64,000 nt of DNA from Enterobacteriaceae bacterium LSJC7. GTDB lineage: Bacteria > Pseudomonadota > Gammaproteobacteria > Enterobacterales > Enterobacteriaceae. Below are positions 42,418 through 51,530 of this stretch, piece after piece (the first letter of the stretch is position 1; every line of letters begins with the position of its first letter). The stretch is from NCBI GenBank assembly GCA_000302695.1, contig AMFN01000015.1:62001-126000 (forward strand). The letters are read 5' to 3'. The position numbers and the translations under genes are program-made. The notes under the pieces are model-generated. The model saw only the letters and a list, made by a program, of their open reading frames with translations. It had not been told where the DNA came from and did no database searches.

Positions 42418-42791
42418 GCGCTCAGTTCTTCTGGGTATTGGGGGCACGTTAAGGGACCGCTACAGGCTAATGGAATGTCGATAAACCGCAATGAGAAAGC
42501 GTCAGTTATTTGCTTTAGATGCGGATGATGCGGTGATTTATGTCCTCCTTCGCAATCACTGGCGCATTACTGTACCGACGCAGTGGTAGCGGGACGCGGT
42601 ATATGGATTATGACCTGCACGAATGGTGTACAGGCACTGACCTGAAAAGGAAACCGCCATCGCGATTATGGTCTGCGGCAGGACTAAATGTTACAGGATG
42701 TGATCCTGGTCTTGCTGCATCGTTTGCGCAACCTGTCCTGGCGTGTTACCAGAGTGACCTGAATTTTCTTATCACCAGGAAGGTACATTTT
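42418..42791 (+). promoter_or_regulatory. Gap between treR and the GH20 gene, with one palindrome
   Basis: This 374-base gap is open in the GH20 frame but gives no family-like protein. It must hold the divergent promoters. The one clear element is CAGGAT-gtg-ATCCTG (42694-42708), a perfect six-base inverted repeat about 85 bases before the GH20 start, which could be an operator. No convincing promoter pair was found. Confidence 0.4.
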
Positions 42792-45200
42792 ATGTTCAAA
42801 ACAGTGCGTTATGCCGTGCTGCTGTGTGGGGCGGCAATGAGTTTTTCTGGACAGGCGACGCCTGCCGGAGATCTCCCCTTAATGCCCTGGCCAACACAGG
42901 TCGAGCGCCCGTCTGAGGAAGGGCATCTGGTGTTAGATAATGGAATATCAATCGTGGTCAAGGGCGACCAGCTGGATGAGGAGGTCGCCCGCTGGCGGCA
43001 TCGCATCGCGTTACAGGTGGGGTGGACGCTAAAGCCGCAGTCTGAGGCAACAAAGCATTGCACTATTTCCATTGAGATTGCGCAGAAGGTTCCTTTGCAG
43101 CCCCAGGAGAACAGCGATGAGAGTTATCGCCTGAGTATCACCAGGGCGGGGATAACGCTCACCGCACAGACCCGCTTTGGGGCGATGCGTGGCATGGAAA
43201 CGCTGCTGCAACTTATTCGCCCGGGGGCGGAGGATGTCAGTGTTCCGTATCTCACCATTGAAGACAGCCCGCGCTTTCCCTGGCGCGGCGTGCTGCTGGA
43301 TTCGTCGCGCCACTTCCTGCCCGTCAGCACCATTTTGCGCCAGCTTGACGGCATGGCTGCGGCCAAGCTCAACGTGCTGCACTGGCACCTGACCGACGAC
43401 CAGGGCTGGCGCTTCACGTCAGCCCTGTATCCAAAGTTGCAGCATGTGGCCAGCGATGGCCAGTTCTACACCCAGGCACAAATGCGTGAAGTGGTACGTT
43501 ATGCCACTCGCCTGGGCATTCGCGTTGTGCCGGAAATCGACCTGCCGGGCCATGCTTCGGCCATTGCTGTGGCGTACCCGGAGCTGATGAGTGCGCCAGG
43601 CCCATATGAAATGGAGCGCGAGTGGGGGGTACTTAAGCCGGTGCTGGACCCCTCAAATGAGGCGGTCTACCAGTTTGTCGACGGTATAGTGGGCGAAGTC
43701 GCTGCCATTTTCCCTGACAGTTACCTGCATATCGGCGGCGATGAAGTGGACGATACGCACTGGAAGGCAAATCCAAAAATTCAGGCCTTTATGCGTGAGA
43801 ATAATCTCGCCGACAGCCACGCACTGCATGCTTACTTTAACCAGCGGCTGGAAACCATCCTGGAAAAACATAACCGTCGCATGGTCGGTTGGGATGAGAT
43901 TTTTCACCCGGACCTGCCAAAGAGCATTCTGGTCCAGTCCTGGCAGGGACAGGACGCGCTGGGCAGCATCGCTAAAGCGGGCTATCGCGGTATTCTCTCC
44001 ACCGGCTTTTATCTCGACCAACCGCAGTCCGCTGCATACCATTATCGCAACGAGCCGTTGCCAAAGGGGCTAAACGGCGTTGATAAACTGTCAGCGCAGG
44101 ACAGCGCCCAGAGTTGGGCGTTTACTATGCCGCGTCTTAAGGGCAGTGCAGTAGAAGGCAGCTTCACGCTGGTGAAGGGGGCCGCACCGCAGGCGTGGCG
44201 CGGATTTATTGATTTCAAGAGCAAATCGCGGCGTGCGGTGCGCGACATTCGCTGGCTTAACGACCAGCAGGTGACGTTCAGCGTGGATACCTGGATGGGC
44301 GATGTGCGCCCGGTGGTGACGCTCAACAAAGAGGAGCTGAGCGGTTATTTTCTGGTAGGAAATGTGCGCTACCCGGTGAGTGGTAACAAGCTGTCGGCGG
44401 TGCCTGTGGGCATACCACCCAGCGTTCCGGCGGTCTCGCAGATGACGAACATCATCGGCGGTGAGGCGGCATTATGGGCTGAAAACATTGTCGGTTCTAT
44501 TCTTGATATCAAGCTGTGGCCGCGTGCGTTTGTGGTGGCAGAGCGCCTGTGGTCGGAGCCGGATGTGAACGATGTGGATAACATGTATCAGCGTTTGCAG
44601 AGCGTGGATGGCTGGTCAACGATTTCCGCAGGGCTGCAACAATACAGCCAGATGCAGGCGCATATGACACGCCTTGCCGGGACGGGGGACGTACTGGCGC
44701 TACAGGTTCTCGCCCAGGCGCTGGAGCCTGCGCAGTATTACACGCGCCATCACCTGAAATACCTGGCAGGAAATTATCATCAGTTTGAACCGCTCAACCG
44801 GCTGGCAGATGGCTTGCCTGCTGAAAGCATGACCGTGCGCCAGATTGATGGCTGGGTAGATAGCCTGCTGGCCGGGCGTGAAGATAAGGCCAGTGCGCAG
44901 GGGCTGCGTAATGTGTTTACCCGCTGGCGCGACAACACCGCTGATGTCATGCCAATGATTGACGGCAACTACGTGCTTAAACCGCTTAAACCGGTCGTCG
45001 AAGATGTTAATCGCCTCGCTGAAATGGGGTTGCGTCTGACGGAGCTGGTTGAGCGCGGCGAAAGCATCAGCGAGCACCAGCGTAAGGCGTGGCAGAGCCA
45101 GTTGGATGAGGCTGCTCAGGTACGTGATGAAGTGGTGATTGCGGTGGTTTATCCGCTGGAGAAGCTGCTGCGTGCAGTAGGACGCAGCAGCGGCACATAA
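42792..45200 (+). CDS. Exported beta-N-acetylhexosaminidase (GH20)
   Basis: Glycoside hydrolase family 20 enzyme releasing terminal N-acetylhexosamine, for example from chitin oligosaccharides, by substrate-assisted catalysis. 802 residues from 42792 with AGGAAGG upstream; signal peptide about 1-26 (MFKTVRYAVLLCGAAMSFSG). A GH20b domain (about 35-165) precedes the barrel with DSSRHFLPV, HWHLTDDQGWR and the catalytic pair Asp317-Glu318 in HIGGDEVDD. Residues about 442-552 form an insertion before GGEAALWAEN. K-12 has mgtA here. Its natural substrate is not shown. Confidence 0.88.
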   Translation: MFKTVRYAVLLCGAAMSFSGQATPAGDLPLMPWPTQVERPSEEGHLVLDNGISIVVKGDQLDEEVARWRHRIALQVGWTLKPQSEATKHCTISIEIAQKVPLQPQENSDESYRLSITRAGITLTAQTRFGAMRGMETLLQLIRPGAEDVSVPYLTIEDSPRFPWRGVLLDSSRHFLPVSTILRQLDGMAAAKLNVLHWHLTDDQGWRFTSALYPKLQHVASDGQFYTQAQMREVVRYATRLGIRVVPEIDLPGHASAIAVAYPELMSAPGPYEMEREWGVLKPVLDPSNEAVYQFVDGIVGEVAAIFPDSYLHIGGDEVDDTHWKANPKIQAFMRENNLADSHALHAYFNQRLETILEKHNRRMVGWDEIFHPDLPKSILVQSWQGQDALGSIAKAGYRGILSTGFYLDQPQSAAYHYRNEPLPKGLNGVDKLSAQDSAQSWAFTMPRLKGSAVEGSFTLVKGAAPQAWRGFIDFKSKSRRAVRDIRWLNDQQVTFSVDTWMGDVRPVVTLNKEELSGYFLVGNVRYPVSGNKLSAVPVGIPPSVPAVSQMTNIIGGEAALWAENIVGSILDIKLWPRAFVVAERLWSEPDVNDVDNMYQRLQSVDGWSTISAGLQQYSQMQAHMTRLAGTGDVLALQVLAQALEPAQYYTRHHLKYLAGNYHQFEPLNRLADGLPAESMTVRQIDGWVDSLLAGREDKASAQGLRNVFTRWRDNTADVMPMIDGNYVLKPLKPVVEDVNRLAEMGLRLTELVERGESISEHQRKAWQSQLDEAAQVRDEVVIAVVYPLEKLLRAVGRSSGT

Positions 45201-45236
45201 AAAAACCGCGTAGCGCGGCGTAGTGCATTTCATAAG

Positions 45237-45266
45237 AAAAACGAACGCATCAGCGTTCGTTTTTTT
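45237..45266. terminator. Bidirectional terminator between the GH20 gene and ridA
   Basis: AAAAACGAACGC (45237-45248), loop ATCA, GCGTTCGTTTTT (45253-45264) with T on both strands. A smaller CCGCG/CGCGG hairpin lies at 45206-45218, directly after the GH20 stop. Confidence 0.88.
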
Positions 45267-45275
45267 ATGAATCGA

Positions 45276-45662
45276 TTAGCGACGCACAGCGATCGCTTCG
45301 ATTTCGATTTTCACGTCTTTAGGCAGACGCGCCACTTCGACGCAGGAGCGTGCCGGGAACGGAGCGTTATGCTCGGTGAAAAACGCCTCGTAGGCGGCAT
45401 TCACGGTAGCGAAATCGTTGAGGTCTTTTACAAACACCGTGGTTTTCACGATATCGGCCACGCTCAGGCCAGCGGCCTCAACCACGGCCTTCACGTTTGC
45501 CAGTGACTGGCGCGCCTGCGCGGTGACATCGTCCGGCACATCGCCGGTTTTCGGGCAGACCGGGATCTGGCCGGAAGTGATAATCATACTGCCCAGATCG
45601 ACGCCCTGGACATACGGGCCGATGGCTGCCGGGGCGTTTTTGGTGCTGATTTCGCGTGACAT
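45276..45662 (-). CDS. ridA: 2-iminobutanoate/2-iminopropanoate deaminase RidA
   Basis: Hydrolyses reactive enamine/imine products of threonine dehydratase before they damage PLP enzymes. 128 residues, a YjgF/RidA trimer subunit. Conserved PAAIGPYVQGVD, ITSGQIPV and the substrate Arg in NAPFPARSCVEVARLPKD are present. Follows pyrI by 66 bases on the same strand, as in E. coli. Confidence 0.97.
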   Translation of the reverse strand: MSREISTKNAPAAIGPYVQGVDLGSMIITSGQIPVCPKTGDVPDDVTAQARQSLANVKAVVEAAGLSVADIVKTTVFVKDLNDFATVNAAYEAFFTEHNAPFPARSCVEVARLPKDVKIEIEAIAVRR

Positions 45663-45728
45663 ATTCTCTCCAGAAAAGTGTAAAAGCTGTGCTCAATTAT
45701 AAGGAGCCTGTCGGCTATTACCAGTCGC

Positions 45729-46190
45729 TCAACCGGCCAGGACCACCTGGTGTGAAAACTCTTTCTCGCAATATTTGCACTTAAGCGTAATTGCCTCGTT
45801 GCGCTGCCTGACGGCAAAACTGGAGGCGACGGGTTCACTGCGGCTGATGCAGTTGCTGTTTGGGCAGACCAGTACCTTCTCAATGCGCTCCGGCAGCGTC
45901 GGATTGCTTTTGCCCACCACTTCGTAATCGTCGATGCGGTTAACCGTGGCGTTCGGTGCGTACAGCGCCAGTTGGTTAACCTGCTCATCGGTAAGAAAGG
46001 TATTTTCGATTTTAATCAGGTCCTTGCGTCCCTGTTCGCGGGAAGGCAGGTTCAGGCCAATGGTGATGCGCTGGTCGGTTTCCGTCAGGCGGAACAGCGT
46101 CAAAAGCGTAAAGCCCACGTGTGCCGGAATGTGGTCGATGACCGTGCCGCACTTAATTGCTTCGACCTGTAACTTGTTATCGTGTGTCAT
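45729..46190 (-). CDS. pyrI: Aspartate carbamoyltransferase regulatory chain PyrI
   Basis: Regulatory subunit that gives ATCase its CTP inhibition and ATP activation. 153 residues. N-terminal nucleotide-binding domain ([20 protein letters not shown]) and C-terminal zinc domain with Cys pairs CPNSNC and CKYC. It starts 11 bases after pyrB, so the two are made together. Confidence 0.97.
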   Translation of the reverse strand: MTHDNKLQVEAIKCGTVIDHIPAHVGFTLLTLFRLTETDQRITIGLNLPSREQGRKDLIKIENTFLTDEQVNQLALYAPNATVNRIDDYEVVGKSNPTLPERIEKVLVCPNSNCISRSEPVASSFAVRQRNEAITLKCKYCEKEFSHQVVLAG

Positions 46191-46201
46191 CGTCTTTCCC
46201 C

Positions 46202-47137
46202 TTACAGAACCAAATCCTGAGTCAACACCAGCGCCAGCAGCGCCTGGCGCGCGTAGATGCCGTTACCGGCCTGCTGGAAATACCAGGCGTGCGGTGTTTT
46301 ATCGACATCGGTAGTGATTTCATCAATGCGCGGCAGCGGGTGCAGCACTTTCATATTGGCGCGTGCGTCGGCGAGGCTTGCCGCGCGCAGGACAAACTGC
46401 GCTTTGACGTTGGCATATTCAGACGGGTCGAGGCGCTCTTTTTGCACGCGCGTCATATACAGAATATCGACCTGCGGCACCACTTCTTCAATGCTCTCAT
46501 GCAGGCTCCAGATAATGCCTTTTTCGTCCAGCATATCGAGAATGTACTGCGGCATTGCCAGCGCGTTGGGGGCGATAAAGAAAAAGCGGTTGCCGTCGAA
46601 TTTTGCCAGCGCCTGGGCCAGCGAATGCACGGTGCGCCCGTATTTCAGGTCGCCCACCATCGCAATATTGAGGTTGTCGAGGCGCTGTTGGGTTTCGCGG
46701 ATGGTGAACAGGTCAAGCAGCGTCTGGGTGGGGTGCTGGTTTGCGCCATCCCCGGCATTGAGCACCGGAATTGTGCCAGAGAACTCTGTTGCAAGACGCG
46801 CTGCACCTTCCTGAGGGTGGCGCATCACAATGGCATCCACATAGGTGCTGATAACCGAAACGGTATCTGCCAGCGTCTCGCCTTTTTTGCCAAGCGAGGT
46901 ATTGCTGCTGTCGGAAAAACCGACCACCGAGGCGCCCAGGCGGTGAATGGCGGTTTCAAACGACAGGCGGGTGCGGGTGGAGGCTTCAAAAAAACAGCTG
47001 GCAACCACTTTGTGGCGCAACAGTTCCGGTTGCGGATTTGCTTTTAGCTTTGCGGCGGTTGCCAGCACCAGTTCAAGCTCGTCGCGGTTGAGATCGTTTA
47101 TTGAAATCACGTGTTTCTGGTAAAGCGGATTAGCCAT
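46202..47137 (-). CDS. pyrB: Aspartate carbamoyltransferase catalytic subunit PyrB
   Basis: Carbamoylates aspartate, the first committed step of pyrimidine synthesis. 311 residues from 47137 ([13 protein letters not shown]). Carbamoyl-phosphate motif [12 protein letters not shown] (about 49-60), the 80s loop [20 protein letters not shown] and HPLPR are intact. Its start lies inside the end of the pyrL frame. Controlled by UTP-sensitive attenuation at 47178-47264. Confidence 0.97.
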   Translation of the reverse strand: MANPLYQKHVISINDLNRDELELVLATAAKLKANPQPELLRHKVVASCFFEASTRTRLSFETAIHRLGASVVGFSDSSNTSLGKKGETLADTVSVISTYVDAIVMRHPQEGAARLATEFSGTIPVLNAGDGANQHPTQTLLDLFTIRETQQRLDNLNIAMVGDLKYGRTVHSLAQALAKFDGNRFFFIAPNALAMPQYILDMLDEKGIIWSLHESIEEVVPQVDILYMTRVQKERLDPSEYANVKAQFVLRAASLADARANMKVLHPLPRIDEITTDVDKTPHAWYFQQAGNGIYARQALLALVLTQDLVL

Positions 47138-47300
47138 TGTGTGCTCCTGTTCGCGTGCCAGCCGGTCGGTTGCGGACAAAAAAAAGCCCCTCAATGAGGG
47201 GCTTTTTTGAAATGAAAAGGGGCGGGAGAGCGAAAAACGCCACCGCAGCGCCTGTATTCAGGCGGTGAGGTGTGACGTGTTGTCCAGCTTGCAGAACCAT
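47130..47300 (-). CDS. pyrL: pyrBI leader peptide PyrL
   Basis: Leader peptide whose translation couples ribosome and polymerase in pyrBI attenuation. 56 codons starting [14 protein letters not shown], with a strong GGGAGGAAG ribosome site. The frame passes through the attenuator ([11 protein letters not shown]) and stops at 47130-47132, 8 bases inside pyrB (ATGGCTAA). The remembered E. coli peptide is 44 residues and ends before pyrB, so this one is longer and overlaps. Confidence 0.72.
   Translation of the reverse strand: MVLQAGQHVTPHRLNTGAAVAFFALPPLFISKKPLIEGLFFVRNRPAGTRTGAHNG
47178..47264 (-). promoter_or_regulatory. pyrBI attenuator with pause hairpin
   Basis: Read leftward: pause hairpin CGCCTG-aata-CAGGCG (47249-47264), U-rich stretches including GTTTTTCG, then terminator stem AGCCCCTC/GAGGGGCT (47185-47203) and eight T (47178-47185). 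Low UTP should slow polymerase at the U-rich part and let the leader ribosome block the terminator. Confidence 0.85.
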
Positions 47301-47317
47301 GCTTCCTCCCGGCAAAT

Positions 47318-47353
47318 TGTCGGGAATTATACGCATGCCGCTCATCACATCAA
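47318..47353 (-). promoter_or_regulatory. pyrBI promoter with UTP-sensitive start
   Basis: On the minus strand TTGATG (47353-47348), 16-base gap, TATAAT (47331-47326), then CCCGACAATTTGCCGGGAGG. The initial AATTTG matches E. coli, where slippage on the T run at high UTP gives non-productive poly-U transcripts. Start is probably at 47318. Confidence 0.8.
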
Positions 47354-47514
47354 GCAAAAAAGCGCTGTTTTTTTCAGCCAGCAACCGATTGCCTTTTGAG
47401 TACAGATGTATCTGGAAAAGGCGGTTTACGCACAATTTTGTTCAGTTTTATTAATGGGTGCTGATAAGGTATTTCGCGTTGGGCTTAATATTTATTGATA
47501 AAAAATAAATATAA

Positions 47515-47979
<465 letters not shown>

Positions 47980-47989
47980 TTCAGGTAAC

Positions 47990-48009
47990 CTCTCCCGGGC
48001 GGGAGAGGA
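47990..48009. terminator. Hairpin between yjgK and argI
   Basis: CCTCTCCC (47990-47997), loop GGGC, GGGAGAGG (48002-48009). Symmetric and placed between convergent genes, but without T runs. Confidence 0.55.
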
Positions 48010-48015
48010 GCCTGC

Positions 48016-49023
48016 TCAGACCTGGGGAGCGAGGGTGGCAACCATCACCGCTTTAATGGTGTGCATGCGGTTTTCTGCCTGGTCAAACACAATGCTGTGA
48101 GCGGATTCAAACACCTCATCCGTCACTTCTATCCCGTTGTCTAACCCATATTCCTGCGCCATTTGTTTGCCAACGGTGGTCTGGTTGTCGTGAAACGCGG
48201 GCAGGCAGTGCAGGAATTTAACCTGTGGATTGCCGGTCAGCGTCAGCATGGCGCTGTTGACCTGGTAAGGGCGCAGCAGCGCGATGCGCTCGGCCCATTT
48301 GTCTTTGGCTTCACCCATTGACACCCAGACGTCGGTATAAATAAAGTCCGCACCCTTAACGCCTTCGGCAATATCTTCGCTAAGCGTAATGCGCCCGCCG
48401 GTCTTTTCAGCCAGTGCGCGGCATTCAGCCACCAGCGCGTCGTCGGGCCAGCAGGCCTGCGGTGCCACCAGCCGTAAATCAAGCCCGGTGAGCGCGGCGG
48501 CTTCCAGCATGGAGTTACCCATGTTATTGCGCGCATCGCCAACATAGGCGAGCGTCATCTGGCTGAGGCTTTTGCCCGGCAGGTGTTCTTGCATGGTTAG
48601 CAGGTCCGCCAGCAGCTGGGTAGGGTGATATTCGTTGGTCAGGCCGTTCCAGACCGGCACGCCAGCAAATTGCGCCAGCGTTTCCACAATCTCCTGACCG
48701 TGGCCGCGGTACTGAATACCGTCATACATGCGGCCCAGCACGCGTGCCGTGTCCTTAATGGACTCTTTATGCCCAATCTGGCTACCGCTGGGGCCGAGGT
48801 AGGTAACGCGAGCGCCCTGGTCAAATGCGGCAACTTCGAAAGAGCATCGTGTGCGTGTTGAGTCTTTTTCGAAGATGAGCGCGATATTTTTGCCGGTGAG
48901 GTGCTGCACTTCGTTGCCCTGTTTTTTCTCTTTTTTCAGGCGGGAGGCGAGGGTAAGTAACCCGGCGATCTGAGCGGGGGTAAAATCCAGTAATTTCAGG
49001 AAATGGTGCTGGAACATCGACAT
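48016..49023 (-). CDS. argI: Ornithine carbamoyltransferase ArgI
   Basis: Makes citrulline from ornithine and carbamoyl phosphate in arginine synthesis. 335 residues. Carbamoyl-phosphate motif [12 protein letters not shown] (about 53-64), HPTQLLADL, ornithine loop [10 protein letters not shown] and the catalytic [10 protein letters not shown]. The C-terminal end LAPQV differs slightly from E. coli. Two ARG boxes precede it. Confidence 0.97.
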   Translation of the reverse strand: MSMFQHHFLKLLDFTPAQIAGLLTLASRLKKEKKQGNEVQHLTGKNIALIFEKDSTRTRCSFEVAAFDQGARVTYLGPSGSQIGHKESIKDTARVLGRMYDGIQYRGHGQEIVETLAQFAGVPVWNGLTNEYHPTQLLADLLTMQEHLPGKSLSQMTLAYVGDARNNMGNSMLEAAALTGLDLRLVAPQACWPDDALVAECRALAEKTGGRITLSEDIAEGVKGADFIYTDVWVSMGEAKDKWAERIALLRPYQVNSAMLTLTGNPQVKFLHCLPAFHDNQTTVGKQMAQEYGLDNGIEVTDEVFESAHSIVFDQAENRMHTIKAVMVATLAPQV

Positions 49024-49050
49024 TCTGGCCTCTCATAGCACATGCTAATT

Positions 49051-49089
49051 GTTGAATTAAAATTCAATCTATCTGTATGAATATTCATT
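49051..49089 (-). promoter_or_regulatory. Two ARG boxes (ArgR operator) of argI
   Basis: The box at 49051-49068 contains TGAATTAAAATTCA, a perfect match to TGAAT-w4-ATTCA. The box at 49072-49089 contains TGTATGAATATTCA, with one mismatch in the left arm. Three bases separate the 18-base boxes, giving 21 bases between centres, the standard ArgR hexamer arrangement. Confidence 0.88.
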
Positions 49090-49184
49090 TTCAACCCCGC
49101 GATAAATCTTTTTCTTCGGAAGGTGGTGACAATCACGGGCGTGTGTGAAAATAACGGTATCTGCCACTCACTGAGGACCACGCT

Positions 49185-49598
49185 ATGGCAAACCCGGAAT
49201 TACTGGAAGAACAGCGCGAAGAAACGCGGCTGATTATTGAAGAACTTCTCGATGATGGCAGCGATCCCGATGCGCTGTATACCATTGAGCACCATTTCTC
49301 GGCAGATGACTTTGAAACGCTGGAAAAACTGGCCGTAGAAGTCTTTAAACTGGGTTATGAAGTGACCGACGCCGAAGAGCTGGAAGTGGAAGAGGGCGAC
49401 ACCGTTATCTGCTGTGATGCACTGAGCGAATGTGCGCTTAAGGCTGAGCTGATTGATGTTCAGGTTGAGCAACTGATGAATGTGGCGGAAAAATACGGCG
49501 TAGAGTACGACGGCTGGGGCACCTACTTTGAAGATGGCGAAGACGGTGAGGATGATGACGACTACGTTGACGAAGATGACGACGGCGTGCGCCATTAA
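49185..49598 (+). CDS. rraB: Ribonuclease E inhibitor RraB
   Basis: Binds the C-terminal part of RNase E and alters degradosome composition. 137 residues (E. coli 138). N-terminal domain [20 protein letters not shown] is almost unchanged; the C-terminus is a long acidic tail ([19 protein letters not shown]). Divergent from argI. An ATGCGGCGAC hairpin at 49615-49638 separates it from miaE. Confidence 0.96.
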   Translation: MANPELLEEQREETRLIIEELLDDGSDPDALYTIEHHFSADDFETLEKLAVEVFKLGYEVTDAEELEVEEGDTVICCDALSECALKAELIDVQVEQLMNVAEKYGVEYDGWGTYFEDGEDGEDDDDYVDEDDDGVRH

Positions 49599-49614
49599 GT
49601 CGTAATGTGTTGAT

Positions 49615-49638
49615 ATGCGGCGACGCCCGTCGCCGCAT
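49615..49638 (+). other. Hairpin between rraB and miaE
   Basis: ATGCGGCGAC (49615-49624), loop GCCC, GTCGCCGCAT (49629-49638), followed by TTAAGG. The miaE ribosome site lies directly after it, so it may terminate weakly or control miaE. Confidence 0.6.
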
Positions 49639-49652
49639 TTAAGGAAAGAGCG

Positions 49653-50411
49653 ATGACCCATCAGGAGATTCTAGCCCCCGTTCTCAGTTTTTTGCCCTGT
49701 GCTACGCCGGCTGCCTGGATTGAACAGGCCAGACGCCCGGAAAACCTGCCACTGTTGCTGACCGACCACATGATTTGCGAACTGAAGGCGGCCCAGACCG
49801 CCATGCTGTTGATTCGTAAATACGTAGCCGACAAAGCGGGCGCACAGACGTTGCTGGAGTGGCTTGAGCCTTACGAAGCATTCACCTTTCGCGGCGGGCC
49901 GGAGCCGGACATTGCCGCGCTCAATAAACGCATTGGCAAAAACGCCATGCCGCAGACCGACGATCCCTGGGGCCAGGCGTTGATTGACAGCATGGTGCTG
50001 CTTATCAAAGAAGAACTGCATCACTTTTTACAGGTGCGCGAGGTGATGATTGCCCGCGATATCCCTTATGTAAAAATCACCGCCAGCCGCTACGCCCGCG
50101 GGTTATTGCGCGAAGTGCGCACCTTTGAGCCTGCTGCGCTGGTCGATAAACTTATCTGTGGCGCCTACATCGAAGCCCGCTCCTGCGAGCGTTTTGCGGC
50201 GCTGGCGCCGTATCTTGATGAGCCGCTGGAGAAGTTCTACATCTCGCTACTGCGCTCTGAAGCGCGTCATTATCAGGATTATCTGGCGCTTGCTCAGCAG
50301 ATTTCCCCTGAGGATATTGCGCCACGCGTGTGCGCTATTGGTAAAGCAGAGGCCGAGCTTATCCTGGCTCCTGATGATGAATTTCGTTTTCACAGCGGCA
50401 CGCCCGCGTAA
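49653..50411 (+). CDS. miaE: tRNA 2-methylthio-N6-isopentenyladenosine-37 hydroxylase MiaE
   Basis: Oxygen-dependent non-haem diiron enzyme that hydroxylates ms2i6A37 in tRNA; in Salmonella it links tRNA modification to growth on dicarboxylates. 252 residues. Ferritin-like fold with diiron ligands in MICELKAAQTA, KEELHHFLQV, AYIEARSCERF and LRSEARHYQDY. E. coli K-12 lacks the gene; Salmonella carries it near argI and rraB, the position seen here. Confidence 0.92.
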   Translation: MTHQEILAPVLSFLPCATPAAWIEQARRPENLPLLLTDHMICELKAAQTAMLLIRKYVADKAGAQTLLEWLEPYEAFTFRGGPEPDIAALNKRIGKNAMPQTDDPWGQALIDSMVLLIKEELHHFLQVREVMIARDIPYVKITASRYARGLLREVRTFEPAALVDKLICGAYIEARSCERFAALAPYLDEPLEKFYISLLRSEARHYQDYLALAQQISPEDIAPRVCAIGKAEAELILAPDDEFRFHSGTPA

Positions 50412-50469
50412 ATACCCTAAAATTAGCGCAGCGCGAGGTGTTCTCCCGCTGTTGCCCTGAGGGAGTGGC

Positions 50470-51324
50470 ATGAACTGGCTGTACGTTATCCTTGCTGTTT
50501 ATATCGTGGCGGCGCTGCTTATTGCGCTGGCGTTGCTGCGTAAAAAACGCTGGCCCTGGGTGGTGGTGGTACTGGCCGCGGCATTTGTGCTCTGGAAGTC
50601 ACTGGACCTGCCGCGTTTTTTGCCGCCGGGCAGCGGTGGCGATGTGCAAAGCGAGCAGGCGGCGTTTGATGTGGAAGTGGCGCATCACCCGGTATTGCAG
50701 GTTATCCGTGAACAGGAACCCGCGTTATTTGAGCAACTGCGCAAGCGGGCGCTGGTGCTGGAGCAGGAAGGGCGCAGCGGCGAGCAGATAGTGGCGGCAC
50801 TCCAGCCGCAGATTGCGGCCTTACAGGTTAAGCGCCTGCAAAGTGCGCCAGATGCCAGCGTCATCCGCTATATGCAGGCTAACATGCAGCAAACGGTGCT
50901 CATGCAAAAAGAGAGTGACGACGCCTGTTTCCGCTTCCTGTTTCCGGCGGTGCGCGGCAGCGTGAATGCGGCAGAACTCCTGCCTGAGGAGGTCAGTGCA
51001 CACCGCATGCAGGTGGATGCCGAGATGATGCGCGCGGCAGTCGGACCTGAGAGCCATACCATGACGGATGAAGAGCGCACGCAGGCGCAAAAGGATTTCC
51101 TGCCAGTGCTACAGGCGCTGGTCAATGAGTATGGCCGCGACGTGGAGCTGATTTCTAAGCCGCAGCAGGCGCAAAACCTGCAACAGGAAGGTAAGGTGTG
51201 CAACATTGTGCAGACCCTGTGGCGGCGGGTGCTGGCGCTGCCAGCCCCGAAAGCGGCGTCAATTATTCGTCTGTCGGTCGCGCTGGAAGAGATGAATACG
51301 CCGCGTCGCCAGGTTGCGCCTTAA
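50470..51324 (+). CDS. Uncharacterised membrane-anchored protein
   Basis: 284 residues with no family that I recognise. Two hydrophobic helices (about 2-23 and 29-44) are joined by the basic loop RKKR, which by the positive-inside rule puts the rest of the protein in the periplasm. The remainder is helical and Gln/Glu-rich (EQAAFDVEVAH, LEQEGRSGEQIVAALQPQ). Its only two cysteines in that part, Cys153 (DDACFRF) and Cys244 (GKVCNIV), could form a disulfide. A GAGGGAG ribosome site precedes the ATG. It follows miaE by 58 bases and may be cotranscribed. No function is proposed. Confidence 0.75.
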   Translation: MNWLYVILAVYIVAALLIALALLRKKRWPWVVVVLAAAFVLWKSLDLPRFLPPGSGGDVQSEQAAFDVEVAHHPVLQVIREQEPALFEQLRKRALVLEQEGRSGEQIVAALQPQIAALQVKRLQSAPDASVIRYMQANMQQTVLMQKESDDACFRFLFPAVRGSVNAAELLPEEVSAHRMQVDAEMMRAAVGPESHTMTDEERTQAQKDFLPVLQALVNEYGRDVELISKPQQAQNLQQEGKVCNIVQTLWRRVLALPAPKAASIIRLSVALEEMNTPRRQVAP

Positions 51325-51355
51325 GAGCTTGCGACGGCCTGAGGTAACTCCAGGT

Positions 51356-51386
51356 CACAGGAATGTGCGGATGAGTTCAGGATGAA
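51356..51386 (+). other. Tandem GGA-loop hairpins in the gap after the unknown gene
   Basis: In the 206-base gap 51325-51530, CACA-GGAA-TGTG (51356-51367) and TTCA-GGA-TGAA (51376-51386) are small stems with GGA in the loop, and a third GGATGA lies between at 51369. CsrA binds such loops, and CsrB/CsrC carry CAGGATG repeats. No promoter or terminator was found, so whether this is an RNA gene, a 3' UTR or chance is open. The rest of the gap shows only a repeat of TCACAGCGCC (51499 and 51531). Confidence 0.35.
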
Positions 51387-51530
51387 AGCCGAAGGTCTCC
51401 CGTCACGTCTCGCCACCGCTATGCGGGCGGCCTTTGGCGTACTCAACGCGCCACATAAAGCGCCTTTTCACATCTTCCGTCCCGCCAGGTGTAACGATTC
51501 ACAGCGCCACTGCGCCTAACGCCGGCGTCC

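Noticed and set aside
42540-42791. N-terminal extension of the GH20 frame by 84 codons
   Set aside because: It would bury the signal peptide. The ATG at 42792 has AGGAAGG in front and begins the signal sequence.
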